Positions 16,886-24,932 of a stretch of DNA of 64,000 nucleotides are shown here, piece by piece; positions within the stretch are counted from its first letter, which is position 1; every line of letters begins with the position of its first letter. The notes beneath the pieces were generated by a model. The model made no database searches and was not told where the DNA came from. It was given only the letters and a program-made list of their open reading frames with translations. Origin of the DNA: CAYSQW01 sp964433135 (GTDB lineage: Bacteria > Acidobacteriota > Aminicenantia > Aminicenantales > Aminicenantaceae); contig CAYSQW010000001.1 in assembly GCA_964433135.1 (NCBI GenBank), positions 62,001-126,000 of the forward strand. The letters run 5' to 3'. The position numbers and the translations under genes are program-made.

Positions 16886-17296
16886 ATGACTGAACTCGAT
16901 CCCGAAGCGGCCTTTGCCGAAGAGGAGAAGATCCTGGGGCGCATTCCCAGAGAAACCGTTATCATATCCGGCGTTTTTTCCCTGATCGGTTTGATTGCAT
17001 TCGATATCGTCACGGCGCTCTTGATTCTAGCCGGGGGTGTCGTATCGGCATTGAGCTTCCGCTGGATGCAGATTTCGATAACAAAATTTCTAGGCGGCGG
17101 CCGTCAGAAAGCCCTCAAATCGGCAATTTGGTTTTACCTGTTGAGACTGCTATTGATTATTGGCATCTTTTTTATTATAATTCTCTTTTTTTCGAGGAAA
17201 ATCATAGCGTTCGGCGCTGGATTTTCGGCGGTAGTCCTTGCGATCCTCGTCGAAGGTTTAGCCGCTTTTTTTAAGACAATGAAATGGAAGAACTAG
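16886..17296 (+). CDS. ATP synthase subunit I-like membrane protein
   Basis: A 136-aa protein with an acidic N-terminus and four hydrophobic helices (about 24-40, 43-58, 81-102 and 107-127), the layout of AtpI/UncI proteins that precede atpB. It may assist c-ring assembly. The ribosome site AGAGGT lies before the ATG. It ends in TAG and overlaps atpB by 13 bases. Sequence similarity in this family is low, so the call relies mostly on topology and position. Confidence 0.7.
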   Translation: MTELDPEAAFAEEEKILGRIPRETVIISGVFSLIGLIAFDIVTALLILAGGVVSALSFRWMQISITKFLGGGRQKALKSAIWFYLLRLLLIIGIFFIIILFFSRKIIAFGAGFSAVVLAILVEGLAAFFKTMKWKN

Positions 17297-18024
17297 AACA
17301 CAGTTTATTTATCGTCGAGTTTATCAACAAGATTTTCAGTAAACCGCTGGCCGCTCTTTTCGGACTGCTCGGCATACCCGTAACTCATCCCGAGAGCATG
17401 ATCCCCGACTACATCATTATGAGCCTGATTGTGGCCGTCATCCTGGCGCTTTTTTTCGGGCTCTCCGCCCGAAAACTAAGCCCGGTGCCGACCCGCATGC
17501 AGAGCTTTCTCGAGATGATCATCAAAATCTTCGAAGGGCAGTTGGCGGATACGGTGGGAGAAGAAGGGAAGAAGTACGCTCCCATGATCGCCACCGTCGG
17601 GCTGTTTATCTTCACCTGCAACATGTTGGGTCTTATTCCCGGATTTATGTCTCCCACCAGTAAGATCAATGTAACGGCCGCTTGCGCCCTCACGGTTTTT
17701 CTCTACTATCACTGGCAGGGAATCAAAGTCCAGGGGATTTTTAAATACCTCAAATCATTCGCCGGACCCATTCCAGCTCTGGCTCCACTCATGATTCCCA
17801 TCGAATTGATCAGTCATTTTTCAAGGGTCGTATCGCTTTCCATCCGTTTGTTCGGCAATATTTTCGCCGAAGAGCTTCTCATCGTCGTTATCGGATCCAT
17901 TATCCCCTTCCTCCTCCCTCTTCCTTTTATGGCCATATCGATTTTCACGGCAATAATCCAGTCTTTTGTGTTTGTTCTGCTGTCCTGCATCTACATTTCA
18001 GGAGCAGTAGCCCAAGAACATTAA
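17284..18024 (+). CDS. atpB: F0F1 ATP synthase subunit a
   Basis: A 246-aa integral membrane protein that forms the ion half-channels next to the c-ring. The essential Arg is Arg188 in SLSIRLFGNIFAEELL. Preceding helices carry the family patterns CNMLGLIPG (112-120) and PIELISHFSR (172-181). Five to six hydrophobic helices are visible and the length is normal. Only subunits a and c follow the AtpI-like genes here; b, delta, alpha, gamma, beta and epsilon are not in the window, so the ATP synthase genes are split. atpE begins 18 bases downstream. Confidence 0.93.
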   Translation: MEELEHSLFIVEFINKIFSKPLAALFGLLGIPVTHPESMIPDYIIMSLIVAVILALFFGLSARKLSPVPTRMQSFLEMIIKIFEGQLADTVGEEGKKYAPMIATVGLFIFTCNMLGLIPGFMSPTSKINVTAACALTVFLYYHWQGIKVQGIFKYLKSFAGPIPALAPLMIPIELISHFSRVVSLSIRLFGNIFAEELLIVVIGSIIPFLLPLPFMAISIFTAIIQSFVFVLLSCIYISGAVAQEH

Positions 18025-18041
18025 TTTTAAGGAGTATGAAT

Positions 18042-18386
18042 ATGTCAAAGAACCTCAAGCCATTCGGCGGTCTCCTGCTTTTCTTTATCCTGATGAGTAC
18101 ACCGCTTTTAGCCCAGGAAGCCGGTCTTACCGAAACCAGAGCCTCCTTGTTCAAATTGTCCCTTATCCTCGGCGCCGGAGTTATCGTCCTGGCTTCCGCG
18201 GTGGGTGCTTTTTGTCAATCCAAAGCCATCGGCAGCGCCTGTGAAGGCATCTCGCGCAATCCCGCGGGAGCTCCGACCATCCGCTTCCTCCTGATCTTCG
18301 GGTTGGTTCTTATCGAAACTCTGGTTATTTACGCACTGTTGATCTCGATCATCATTCTCATGGTGCAGTGGGGCAAATACGTATAA
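18042..18386 (+). CDS. atpE: F0F1 ATP synthase subunit c, predicted Na+-binding
   Basis: A 114-aa proteolipid. An N-terminal hydrophobic segment ending LLAQEA (about 8-26) looks like a cleavable signal, then come the two c-subunit helices with the RNP loop at residues 72-74. The ion-binding carboxylate is Glu92. Aligned on this loop with the Ilyobacter tartaricus c subunit, Gln59, Glu92, Thr93 and Tyr97 fall on the sodium ligands Gln32, Glu65, Ser66 and Tyr70. A sodium-driven rotor is therefore predicted. The ATG at 18042 has GGAG seven bases upstream; an ATG at 18036 is too close to it. Confidence 0.9.
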   Translation: MSKNLKPFGGLLLFFILMSTPLLAQEAGLTETRASLFKLSLILGAGVIVLASAVGAFCQSKAIGSACEGISRNPAGAPTIRFLLIFGLVLIETLVIYALLISIIILMVQWGKYV

Positions 18387-18409
18387 GGAAGACGTCGACA
18401 TTCGTATAG

Positions 18410-19303
18410 ATGAAGTTTTTAATCTTCGGGATCGTTAAAGCGACGACGCTGCGATTCGCCGAAGACAAATGCGGCAATTTTGCCATAACGGTTTCCTATT
18501 TTGCTTTTTTATGCTCTATTCCCTTGGTCGCGGCATTTGCTTACGTCACAACCAAGGTGCTGGGAAATTCGGATGTGGCGTTCTTGAGTCTCAACATCCT
18601 TTCGGATGAATTTTTTACAGAAATGGACCCTCTGTTCTTTCAGAGGGTCCAGGCTGTATCCAAGAATATCTCCAATCTCGGATGGTTCGGACTGGCAGGA
18701 TCATTTGTTTCCGCCAGCTTCCTGTTTTCAAACCTCATCAATTCCCTGAACACCATATTCAGGGCTCATCGTCAGAAATCGTTCTTCTACAACCGCCTTA
18801 TGGAATACCTCATCATGTTCGTTCTGGGGATCATCCTCTTTATTTCTCTTTCCATAACCGCCATCTGGACGGCCATTCACGGAACCATCGAAGCCAGTAG
18901 CCTCGTCGCCAATCACATCAATCCCAAGGTCGTCGCTCTTTTCGATAACTTCCTGCTGCAGTATCTCATCCCCTTCACTCTGACTTTTCTGGTTTTTTTC
19001 TTCATGTACAAATTCATACCGGAAGTGAAAGTCTTCACCAAGGCCGCGGCTATCGCCGCCGGCATCAGCACGCTGCTTTGGGAAGTATTCAAAAAGCTAT
19101 TTGCGGTATACGTCGCCAATTTTTCCGCCGTCGGCGTCGTGTTGTCAAAACTGCTGCAGGGAACCCTTACTTCCATCATTTTCTTTCTGCTCTGGATCTC
19201 CTTCTCCTTGATGATTGTCTTCTGGGGCGCGGAGCTGGCCGCCGTGCTTAACGAAAGGTATCACTTGCTTACAGCGGAGAAGACCCATGAAAAAACAGCT
19301 TGA
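18410..19303 (+). CDS. YihY/virulence factor BrkB family membrane protein (UPF0761)
   Basis: A 297-aa protein with about six transmembrane helices. It carries the family's N-terminal pattern of a cytoplasmic segment before the first helix (DKCGNFAITVSYFAFLCSIPL) and a C-terminal WISFSLMIVFWGAELAA helix. The family was once misnamed RNase BN; no nuclease motif is present, and members are thought to be transporters or envelope proteins of unclear role. It lies 23 bases after atpE and overlaps the region before lpxD, so it probably belongs to the same transcript. Confidence 0.8.
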   Translation: MKFLIFGIVKATTLRFAEDKCGNFAITVSYFAFLCSIPLVAAFAYVTTKVLGNSDVAFLSLNILSDEFFTEMDPLFFQRVQAVSKNISNLGWFGLAGSFVSASFLFSNLINSLNTIFRAHRQKSFFYNRLMEYLIMFVLGIILFISLSITAIWTAIHGTIEASSLVANHINPKVVALFDNFLLQYLIPFTLTFLVFFFMYKFIPEVKVFTKAAAIAAGISTLLWEVFKKLFAVYVANFSAVGVVLSKLLQGTLTSIIFFLLWISFSLMIVFWGAELAAVLNERYHLLTAEKTHEKTA

Positions 19304-20345
19304 TCCCACCCCGTTTTTCATCACGGTCGCACAGTTGGCGGAGCGCCTCGGTCTTCCCTATGAAGGAGACGGCGGCGTGGTTGTTCGCGGAACAGCCAGC
19401 CTCGAGGAAGCGGGACCGGGAGACTTGGTTTATGTGAAGGAAAGAAAACACGCCTCTCTGCTTGAAAGCACCAAGGCATCAGCCGCCATCATCCCCGAAG
19501 ACCTGGAATTCTCTCGCATCCCCGTCATCAAATCCTCCCTGCCCCGGTTGAGTTTCATCGCTGTCCTGGAAATGTTTTTTCCTCCCTTCAAGCCACTCCC
19601 CGGCATTCATCCTCAAGCTGAAATCGCCGCTTCCGCCATAATCGGCGCCGATGTCTCTATCGGTGCGTTTGCCGTGGTGGGGGAAGATGCCGTCATCGGA
19701 GACGAATGCGTGATTTTCCCGTTGGTTTCCATCTATCCGGGCGTAGAAATCGGACGGGAATGCATCCTCCACTCACAAACCGTACTGAGAGAAGGAGTTC
19801 GTATCGGCGATCGCGTGATCGTCCATGGCGGAGTCGTCATCGGAACGGACGGCTTTGGATATGTCCGGAATGAGGACGGATCCCATCGCAAAATCCCACA
19901 AAAAGGCGGCGTGATCATCGAAGATGACGTTGAGGTCGGCGCCAATTGCGCGATCGACCGGGCGACCTTGGGAAACACGATTGTCGGGAAGGGAACCAAA
20001 ATCGACAACCTGGTTCAGATCGGTCATAACGTTTCGGTGGGCCGTCACACCATTTTGATAAGTCAGGTAGGAATCGCCGGCAGTTCTTCTGTCGGAGACA
20101 ACGTCATCCTCAGCGGTCAGGTAGGAATCGCCGATCACGTTCATGTCGGCGATCGTGTGGTCGTCGCCGCCAAATCCGGAGTCACCAAAGACATCCCCCC
20201 CGATTCAATGGCGGCCGGTATTCCCCATCTGGATATTCGGGAATGGCGCAAGGCATACGCCTCGCTTCCGCATCTGCATTCGCTGCTGCGGGAGTTTAAA
20301 AAGCTGAAGAAAAGAGTCGAGGATATGGAGAACCGGAGCCGCTGA
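19287..20345 (+). CDS. lpxD: UDP-3-O-(3-hydroxyacyl)glucosamine N-acyltransferase
   Basis: A 352-aa enzyme of lipid A synthesis that adds the N-linked hydroxyacyl chain. The N-terminal uridine-binding domain covers about 1-100. The left-handed beta-helix with many hexapeptide repeats covers about 105-290 and contains the catalytic His region QIGHNVSVG and GTDGFGY(V). A C-terminal helix follows (REFKKLKKRVEDME). The ATG at 19287 has GGAG upstream and lies just before the YihY-type stop; the longer frame from 19215 is antisense-like overlap. A weak GC hairpin followed by six Ts (20336-20358) may end the transcript. Confidence 0.93.
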   Translation: MKKQLDPTPFFITVAQLAERLGLPYEGDGGVVVRGTASLEEAGPGDLVYVKERKHASLLESTKASAAIIPEDLEFSRIPVIKSSLPRLSFIAVLEMFFPPFKPLPGIHPQAEIAASAIIGADVSIGAFAVVGEDAVIGDECVIFPLVSIYPGVEIGRECILHSQTVLREGVRIGDRVIVHGGVVIGTDGFGYVRNEDGSHRKIPQKGGVIIEDDVEVGANCAIDRATLGNTIVGKGTKIDNLVQIGHNVSVGRHTILISQVGIAGSSSVGDNVILSGQVGIADHVHVGDRVVVAAKSGVTKDIPPDSMAAGIPHLDIREWRKAYASLPHLHSLLREFKKLKKRVEDMENRSR

Positions 20346-20377
20346 ACCGGCGTTTTTTCTTGCCAAGCGAATCCGGC

Positions 20378-21337
20378 TCAATCCCCAGGCGTTTTGTGCT
20401 CCGGAGTCCCAAGCGGCCGGAGGCGCTGTAGATATTCATCGACGGCGATCGCCGCGGACACTCCGGATCCCACAGCCGTCGCCACCTGCTGAGGACAGGC
20501 GTCGGTCACATCACCCGCCGCAAAAATCCCGGGACGGCTGGTCTCCATGGCCTTGCCCACCTTTATCTGATTCCATTCGTTCAACTCCACGAGGCCGCGG
20601 ACAAATTCCGAGAGCGGATCCATTCCAATGGAAACGAAAAGCCCCTCGACATTCAATTCCGATTGGACCTGATTCCTGCGGTTGCGCAACCGCAAGGATT
20701 CGAGTTTCCCTTTTCCCCGGATCTCTTCAATCACCGAATCCCATACGATTTCGATACGAGGATTTTCGAACACTCTTTCCTGAAGGATTTTTTCGGCGCG
20801 AAACTGATCGCGCCGATGGATCAGCTTGACGATCCGGGCGAATTTCGTCAGGAAAAGCGCTTCGGTCAGCGCCCAGCTCCCTCCGCCTACGACGGCCACG
20901 ACGCGATCTCGAAAAAACGCGCCGTCACAGGTCGCGCAAAAGGACACACCGTGGCCCGTCAGTTCCGCCTCTCCGGGGATCCCCAGGCGGCGATACGCCG
21001 ATCCGGTGGCGATGATGATGCTTCGAGCGGCGTATTCCTGTTTTCTGGCTCGCACCAGCCACCCTTCGGTTCCCGGCTTTATTTCCAAGACTTCGCTGGA
21101 AACGATCTCCGCACCGAACCTTTCCGTTTGGCGCCGAAACGATTCCATGAGCTCAAAAGGAGCGATCCCTTCGGGAAAACCGGGATAATTCTCGATAAAA
21201 TCACTCATGAGAATCTGGCCTCCGGTAATTCCCCGTTCCAAAATAATGGTCCGCAGGCGGGAACGGCCCGTATAGATACCGGCAGCCAATCCGGCGGGGC
21301 CGGCGCCGATAATGATCACATCCAAAAATTGCGTCAT
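20378..21337 (-). CDS. trxB: Thioredoxin reductase
   Basis: A 319-aa FAD/NADPH flavoenzyme. The FAD site GAGPAGLAAGIY (12-23), the redox-active CATC within SFCATCDGAFF (about 132-142), the NADPH-binding VVGGGSWA and the C-terminal FAXGDV(T)D motif are all present. It reduces thioredoxin in the cytoplasm. Its partner trxA starts just upstream in the same operon with a 9-base gap, downstream of glgA. Length is normal for the low-molecular-weight class. Confidence 0.94.
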   Translation of the reverse strand: MTQFLDVIIIGAGPAGLAAGIYTGRSRLRTIILERGITGGQILMSDFIENYPGFPEGIAPFELMESFRRQTERFGAEIVSSEVLEIKPGTEGWLVRARKQEYAARSIIIATGSAYRRLGIPGEAELTGHGVSFCATCDGAFFRDRVVAVVGGGSWALTEALFLTKFARIVKLIHRRDQFRAEKILQERVFENPRIEIVWDSVIEEIRGKGKLESLRLRNRRNQVQSELNVEGLFVSIGMDPLSEFVRGLVELNEWNQIKVGKAMETSRPGIFAAGDVTDACPQQVATAVGSGVSAAIAVDEYLQRLRPLGTPEHKTPGD

Positions 21338-21346
21338 GATCCGATT

Positions 21347-21673
21347 TTATAGGTGGGGGGCGATTTTTTCTTCTATCTTATTCTGGGGGAGAGCTCCGAT
21401 CAGGGTTTCCTTGAGCTCTCCGCCCTTGAAAAGCAGCAGAGCCGGTATACTCATGATCCCGTAGCGGGCCGATAATGCGGCGTTTTCGTCCACGTTGACT
21501 TTCGCCACTTTCAGTTTGTCTTTCATGCTCTCGGCCATATTTTCCAAGGCCGGAGTCACCATGTGACAAGGGGCGCACCAAACCGCCCAAAAATCCACGA
21601 GAACCGGGAGATCATCCTTAAGAACTTCTTCCTCGAACGTCTTATCCGAAACATGCTTGATCAATTCAGACAC
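21347..21673 (-). CDS. trxA: Thioredoxin
   Basis: A 108-aa thioredoxin with the active site WCAPC (WAVWCAPCHM), slightly different from the common WCGPC, and the cis-Pro segment SIPALLLF. It is a cytoplasmic disulfide reductant recycled by TrxB encoded next to it. Its start overlaps the end of glgA by 8 bases, so it is translated from the same mRNA. Confidence 0.94.
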   Translation of the reverse strand: MSELIKHVSDKTFEEEVLKDDLPVLVDFWAVWCAPCHMVTPALENMAESMKDKLKVAKVNVDENAALSARYGIMSIPALLLFKGGELKETLIGALPQNKIEEKIAPHL

Positions 21674-23144
21674 TTTTGCCTCCTGTCTTATTTTTTAGCG
21701 TATTCCTGTAGATCCGCAAGTACCTCTGTGCCGCTTTCTCCCAAGAATAATTTTCATCCATTCCATTCCGGCGCACCCGCCCCCAGCTCTCCGGATGGCC
21801 GTAACAGCGAAGCCCCCGTTCAACGGCCTCCACCAACGCCTCGGACCGGTACTCACGAAAAACGAATCCATTCCCCCGCGGATGATTTGCTCCATATTCG
21901 GATACCGTCTCCTTGAGTCCCCCCGTAGCCCTTACGACGGGCACGGTGCCATATCGAAAACTGACCATCTGGTTCAATCCGCAGGGTTCTGAATATGAGG
22001 GGATCAAGCAAAAATCGATCCCCGCAAAGATCTTGTGCAGCCGTGACGGAACGCCTTCCGGCTCCCAGACCATGCGTCCTGGGTATTTTTTTCGAGCCGC
22101 TATAAGCTGTTTCTCGTAAAGGTCGTCTCCGCGTCCCATCACAACAAGCGCGACATTTTTATTCATAAGAGCATCGACGGATTCCAGTAGGATATCCACT
22201 CCCTTGTGCGAAGTCAGGTAAGAGATAAATCCAAGCAAAGGCGTCCGGGGAGCAACCTTCAACTTCAACTCCCGCTGCAAATCCCGTTTGCATAATGCTT
22301 TGCCTTTCATATCGGAGGCGCTGTAATTTTTCGATATAAAAACGTCTTTCTCCGAATTCCAGGTTTCGTAATCGATCCCGTTGCGAATGCTGAAAAGAAC
22401 ATTCCGACGCGGCTCCAGAATCTCCGCCATCCCGAAGCCGTGTTTCTTTGTCAGTATCTCCTGCCGATATGAAGAGCTCACCGTCGTGATGACGTCGGCC
22501 GATTTCGCGCCTGCTTTCAAAAAATTGAACCGCCCCCGCAGAGAGCCGTGTTCGTTCTGAAAAAAGTCCCAATTCAATCCGGTCAGCGCCAGGGATTCCG
22601 GAGGAAATTCTCCTTGATACGCGACATTGTGCATCGTCAAAAGGGAGGAGGTTTTCCGAAAATGGGCTTTCTGTCGGAAAAGCGTTTTCAAGAGCAGAGG
22701 GACCAAAGCCGTCGGCCAGTTGTTGCAGTGTATGATATCCGTCTCCATCCGAGCCTTTAAGAGAAATTCTAGCACGGCTCGGTTGAAAAAGATAAAGCGC
22801 TCATCATTATCCAGGTACTCGCCTTTCCCCGTGCCGTAAATGCTTTCCCGCCAATAATATTTGGGATTGTCTATGAGAAAGAGGTTGAATTTCCCCTCTT
22901 CGCTTCGAAATACCTGAGCTTTGGATTTCCCCTCGCCCAGGGGAACGGAAAGATTTTTCATCACCTGCCGGGAATCGAGCGATTCGACCCCGGGACTTCG
23001 GTACTTCGGCATAAAGAGAGATACTTCGACTCCGAGGGATGCCAGATATTTGGGTAGAGAACCGGCGACCTCGGCCAACTCTCCGGATTTGGCATAGGGG
23101 GCGGCTTCCGCTGAAATAAAGGCTACTCGAAGCTTTCCATCCAT
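21666..23144 (-). CDS. glgA: Glycogen/starch synthase family GT5
   Basis: A 492-aa GT-B enzyme that elongates alpha-1,4-glucan from an NDP-glucose. The N-terminal ADP-glucose loop is degenerate: where the family has KxGGL(A/G)DV this protein has KSGELAEV (residues 19-26). The C-terminal donor region is canonical (PSYSEPCGLNQM, RYGTVPVVRATGGL). The domain order and the length of about 480 aa are normal. A TTGACT-17-TATCAT promoter lies 9 bases before the ATG, so the mRNA should have a leader of about 3 nt. It heads the glgA-trxA-trxB operon. Confidence 0.88.
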   Translation of the reverse strand: MDGKLRVAFISAEAAPYAKSGELAEVAGSLPKYLASLGVEVSLFMPKYRSPGVESLDSRQVMKNLSVPLGEGKSKAQVFRSEEGKFNLFLIDNPKYYWRESIYGTGKGEYLDNDERFIFFNRAVLEFLLKARMETDIIHCNNWPTALVPLLLKTLFRQKAHFRKTSSLLTMHNVAYQGEFPPESLALTGLNWDFFQNEHGSLRGRFNFLKAGAKSADVITTVSSSYRQEILTKKHGFGMAEILEPRRNVLFSIRNGIDYETWNSEKDVFISKNYSASDMKGKALCKRDLQRELKLKVAPRTPLLGFISYLTSHKGVDILLESVDALMNKNVALVVMGRGDDLYEKQLIAARKKYPGRMVWEPEGVPSRLHKIFAGIDFCLIPSYSEPCGLNQMVSFRYGTVPVVRATGGLKETVSEYGANHPRGNGFVFREYRSEALVEAVERGLRCYGHPESWGRVRRNGMDENYSWEKAAQRYLRIYRNTLKNKTGGKSV

Positions 23145-23153
23145 CGCGGCTTC

Positions 23154-23182
23154 ATGATACCGTTGCCCCTGATAAAAGTCAA
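23154..23182 (-). promoter_or_regulatory. glgA promoter, leaderless geometry
   Basis: Minus strand TTGACT (23177-23182), 17-base spacer, TATCAT (23154-23159), then 9 bases to the ATG at 23144. Each hexamer matches consensus at 4-5 of 6 positions with optimal spacing. No ribosome site is possible in the remaining leader. Confidence 0.58.
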
Positions 23183-23258
23183 TGTCCGCATGATTTGACC
23201 GAACCTAACCCCCGCAGTGTTCTGCTGAACTCCCGGATATCCGGAGCCGCTGCTTTCG

Positions 23259-24104
23259 CTATCCCCAACCCAGTTTTTCCTGCAATAGATCGAAGTAATT
23301 CCGCTTGGGAGATGAAATCAATTCGAATTTCAATTCGCTGGAACGAACCTCTACGATATCGCCTTTATGCATCTTGCCGCCGCGCTGGCCGTCCAGGGTA
23401 AGAAAGACTTCCTCTTCATCGGTATTCAAGCGGATCTTTATCCGAACCCGGGAGGATATGATCATCGGGCGAAACGTAAACGTATGCGGACAAATCGGCG
23501 TCATCACGATGCCGGGCAGGTAGGGGTGAACGATGGGGCCTCCCGCGGAAAGAGAATAAGCCGTGGATCCCGTAGGCGTGGAGATGATCAGGCCGTCAGC
23601 TCGCGATGTGGCGATCCGTTTTTCATCGATCCATATGTCCCAGTGGATCATTCGGGCCAAGGCCCCCTTATGCAGCACCATGTCGTTCAGGCAAAGATAC
23701 GTTTTCTCCGAGGTTTTCACCTCGAGAAGCTGGCGCGGGCTGACGATATCTCGATTGCCGGCTAAAAAGGCGTTGATAGTCAGGAAAAGCTCCTCCCGCG
23801 GGACCTCCGTAAGAAAGCCCAGGCTTCCCAGGTTCCCCCCCAAGACCGGAATCCCGGCATGGGCGGCCAGATGGGCGATGCTCAATAAGGTCCCATCTCC
23901 ACCCAGGACAACCGCCATATCCACCTGTTGAGGAATCTCCTCGCGCCGAACCGCGCCTTCCCTCTGCAGCATTTCCGCAGCGGCTTCCTCGAGCAGAACC
24001 GCAATCCCTTTTTCCTCGATGAAAGCAGTCAGTTGTACCAAAAGGTCCTGAATAGCCGGCGCATGGGGTTTGATCACGATACCGATACGCTCAATTTTCT
24101 TCAT
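23259..24104 (-). CDS. nadK: NAD kinase
   Basis: A 281-aa enzyme that phosphorylates NAD to NADP. The GGDGTLL catalytic motif lies near residues 68-74, followed by GGNLGSLGFLTE, a LNDMVLHKG NE/D-type segment and the TPTGSTAYSLSAGGP substrate loop. It ends in TAG. Its ATG overlaps the end of tlyA by 14 bases. It is the last gene of the long minus-strand block that begins with tRNA-Val. The dxs-tlyA-nadK order is common in bacteria. Confidence 0.94.
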   Translation of the reverse strand: MKKIERIGIVIKPHAPAIQDLLVQLTAFIEEKGIAVLLEEAAAEMLQREGAVRREEIPQQVDMAVVLGGDGTLLSIAHLAAHAGIPVLGGNLGSLGFLTEVPREELFLTINAFLAGNRDIVSPRQLLEVKTSEKTYLCLNDMVLHKGALARMIHWDIWIDEKRIATSRADGLIISTPTGSTAYSLSAGGPIVHPYLPGIVMTPICPHTFTFRPMIISSRVRIKIRLNTDEEEVFLTLDGQRGGKMHKGDIVEVRSSELKFELISSPKRNYFDLLQEKLGWG

Positions 24105-24897
24105 CGTGGACCGCCTCCTTTATTTTCGAGGAAACCTGCTCTACGGCGAGCTCAGTTTTCCCCTTTATCCAACACAGAAAATATTCCTGGTTTCCTTTCT
24201 GGCCCCGAACCGAAGACCGAACAACCTCTCGCACGCCGAATCCCATATCCGAAGCGGCGAGAACCGTGGTCCGCAGGACGCGTTCGCGGAGAGCGGGATC
24301 CCTTACGATCCCTTTTTTGCCGACTTCATGTCGCCCGACTTCGAACTGAGGTTTGATGAGAGACAGAAGGATCCCTTTCCCCAAAAAGCCCGCGATCGCG
24401 GGCAAAATTTTCAAAACGGAAATGAAGGACACATCCATGGTGACAAGATCCAGGCTCTCGGTAAAATCTTCCGGTTCGAGGAAGCGGGCGTTCTTTCTGA
24501 TCAAAACGACGCGGGGATCGGCCCTAAGCTTGGTATCGATCTGCCGGGTGTCGACATCGACGCCAAAAACTTTCTTAGCTCCTCCCTGCAGAAGACAGTC
24601 GGTAAACCCGCCCGTGGAAACGCCCAGATCCGCCGCTACGCATCCTTTTATATCCAGGCGACACGAGGCGATCGCACCCTTTAATTTCAACCCGCCCCGG
24701 CTGACATAGGACATCCGTTCCCTGATATGGAGTATCTGATCGGCGGCGATCAGCTGTCCCGGTTTTTCAATCTTAACTTCCCGCCAGTACACTTGTCCCG
24801 CCATAATCAAAGCCTGTGCTTTTTGGCGGCTTTCCACAAGGCCGCGATCGGTTAGGACCTTGTCGGCACGCTGCTTCGGCGTTTTACGATTCGTCAT
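24091..24897 (-). CDS. tlyA: TlyA-family rRNA 2'-O-methyltransferase / hemolysin A
   Basis: A 268-aa protein with an S4 RNA-binding domain at about residues 8-65 (RADKVLTDRGLVESRQKAQALI) and an FtsJ-like Rossmann methyltransferase domain. Its SAM site is AADLGVSTGGFTDCLLQ, and the conserved K-D-K-E pattern is visible (MDVSFIS, LIKPQFEVG). Mycobacterial TlyA methylates 16S and 23S rRNA. It lies between dxs and nadK. Confidence 0.9.
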   Translation of the reverse strand: MTNRKTPKQRADKVLTDRGLVESRQKAQALIMAGQVYWREVKIEKPGQLIAADQILHIRERMSYVSRGGLKLKGAIASCRLDIKGCVAADLGVSTGGFTDCLLQGGAKKVFGVDVDTRQIDTKLRADPRVVLIRKNARFLEPEDFTESLDLVTMDVSFISVLKILPAIAGFLGKGILLSLIKPQFEVGRHEVGKKGIVRDPALRERVLRTTVLAASDMGFGVREVVRSSVRGQKGNQEYFLCWIKGKTELAVEQVSSKIKEAVHDEEN

Positions 24898-24932
24898 TCA
24901 ATTTCATCGCCACCGGCAACTCTCTCAATGCT

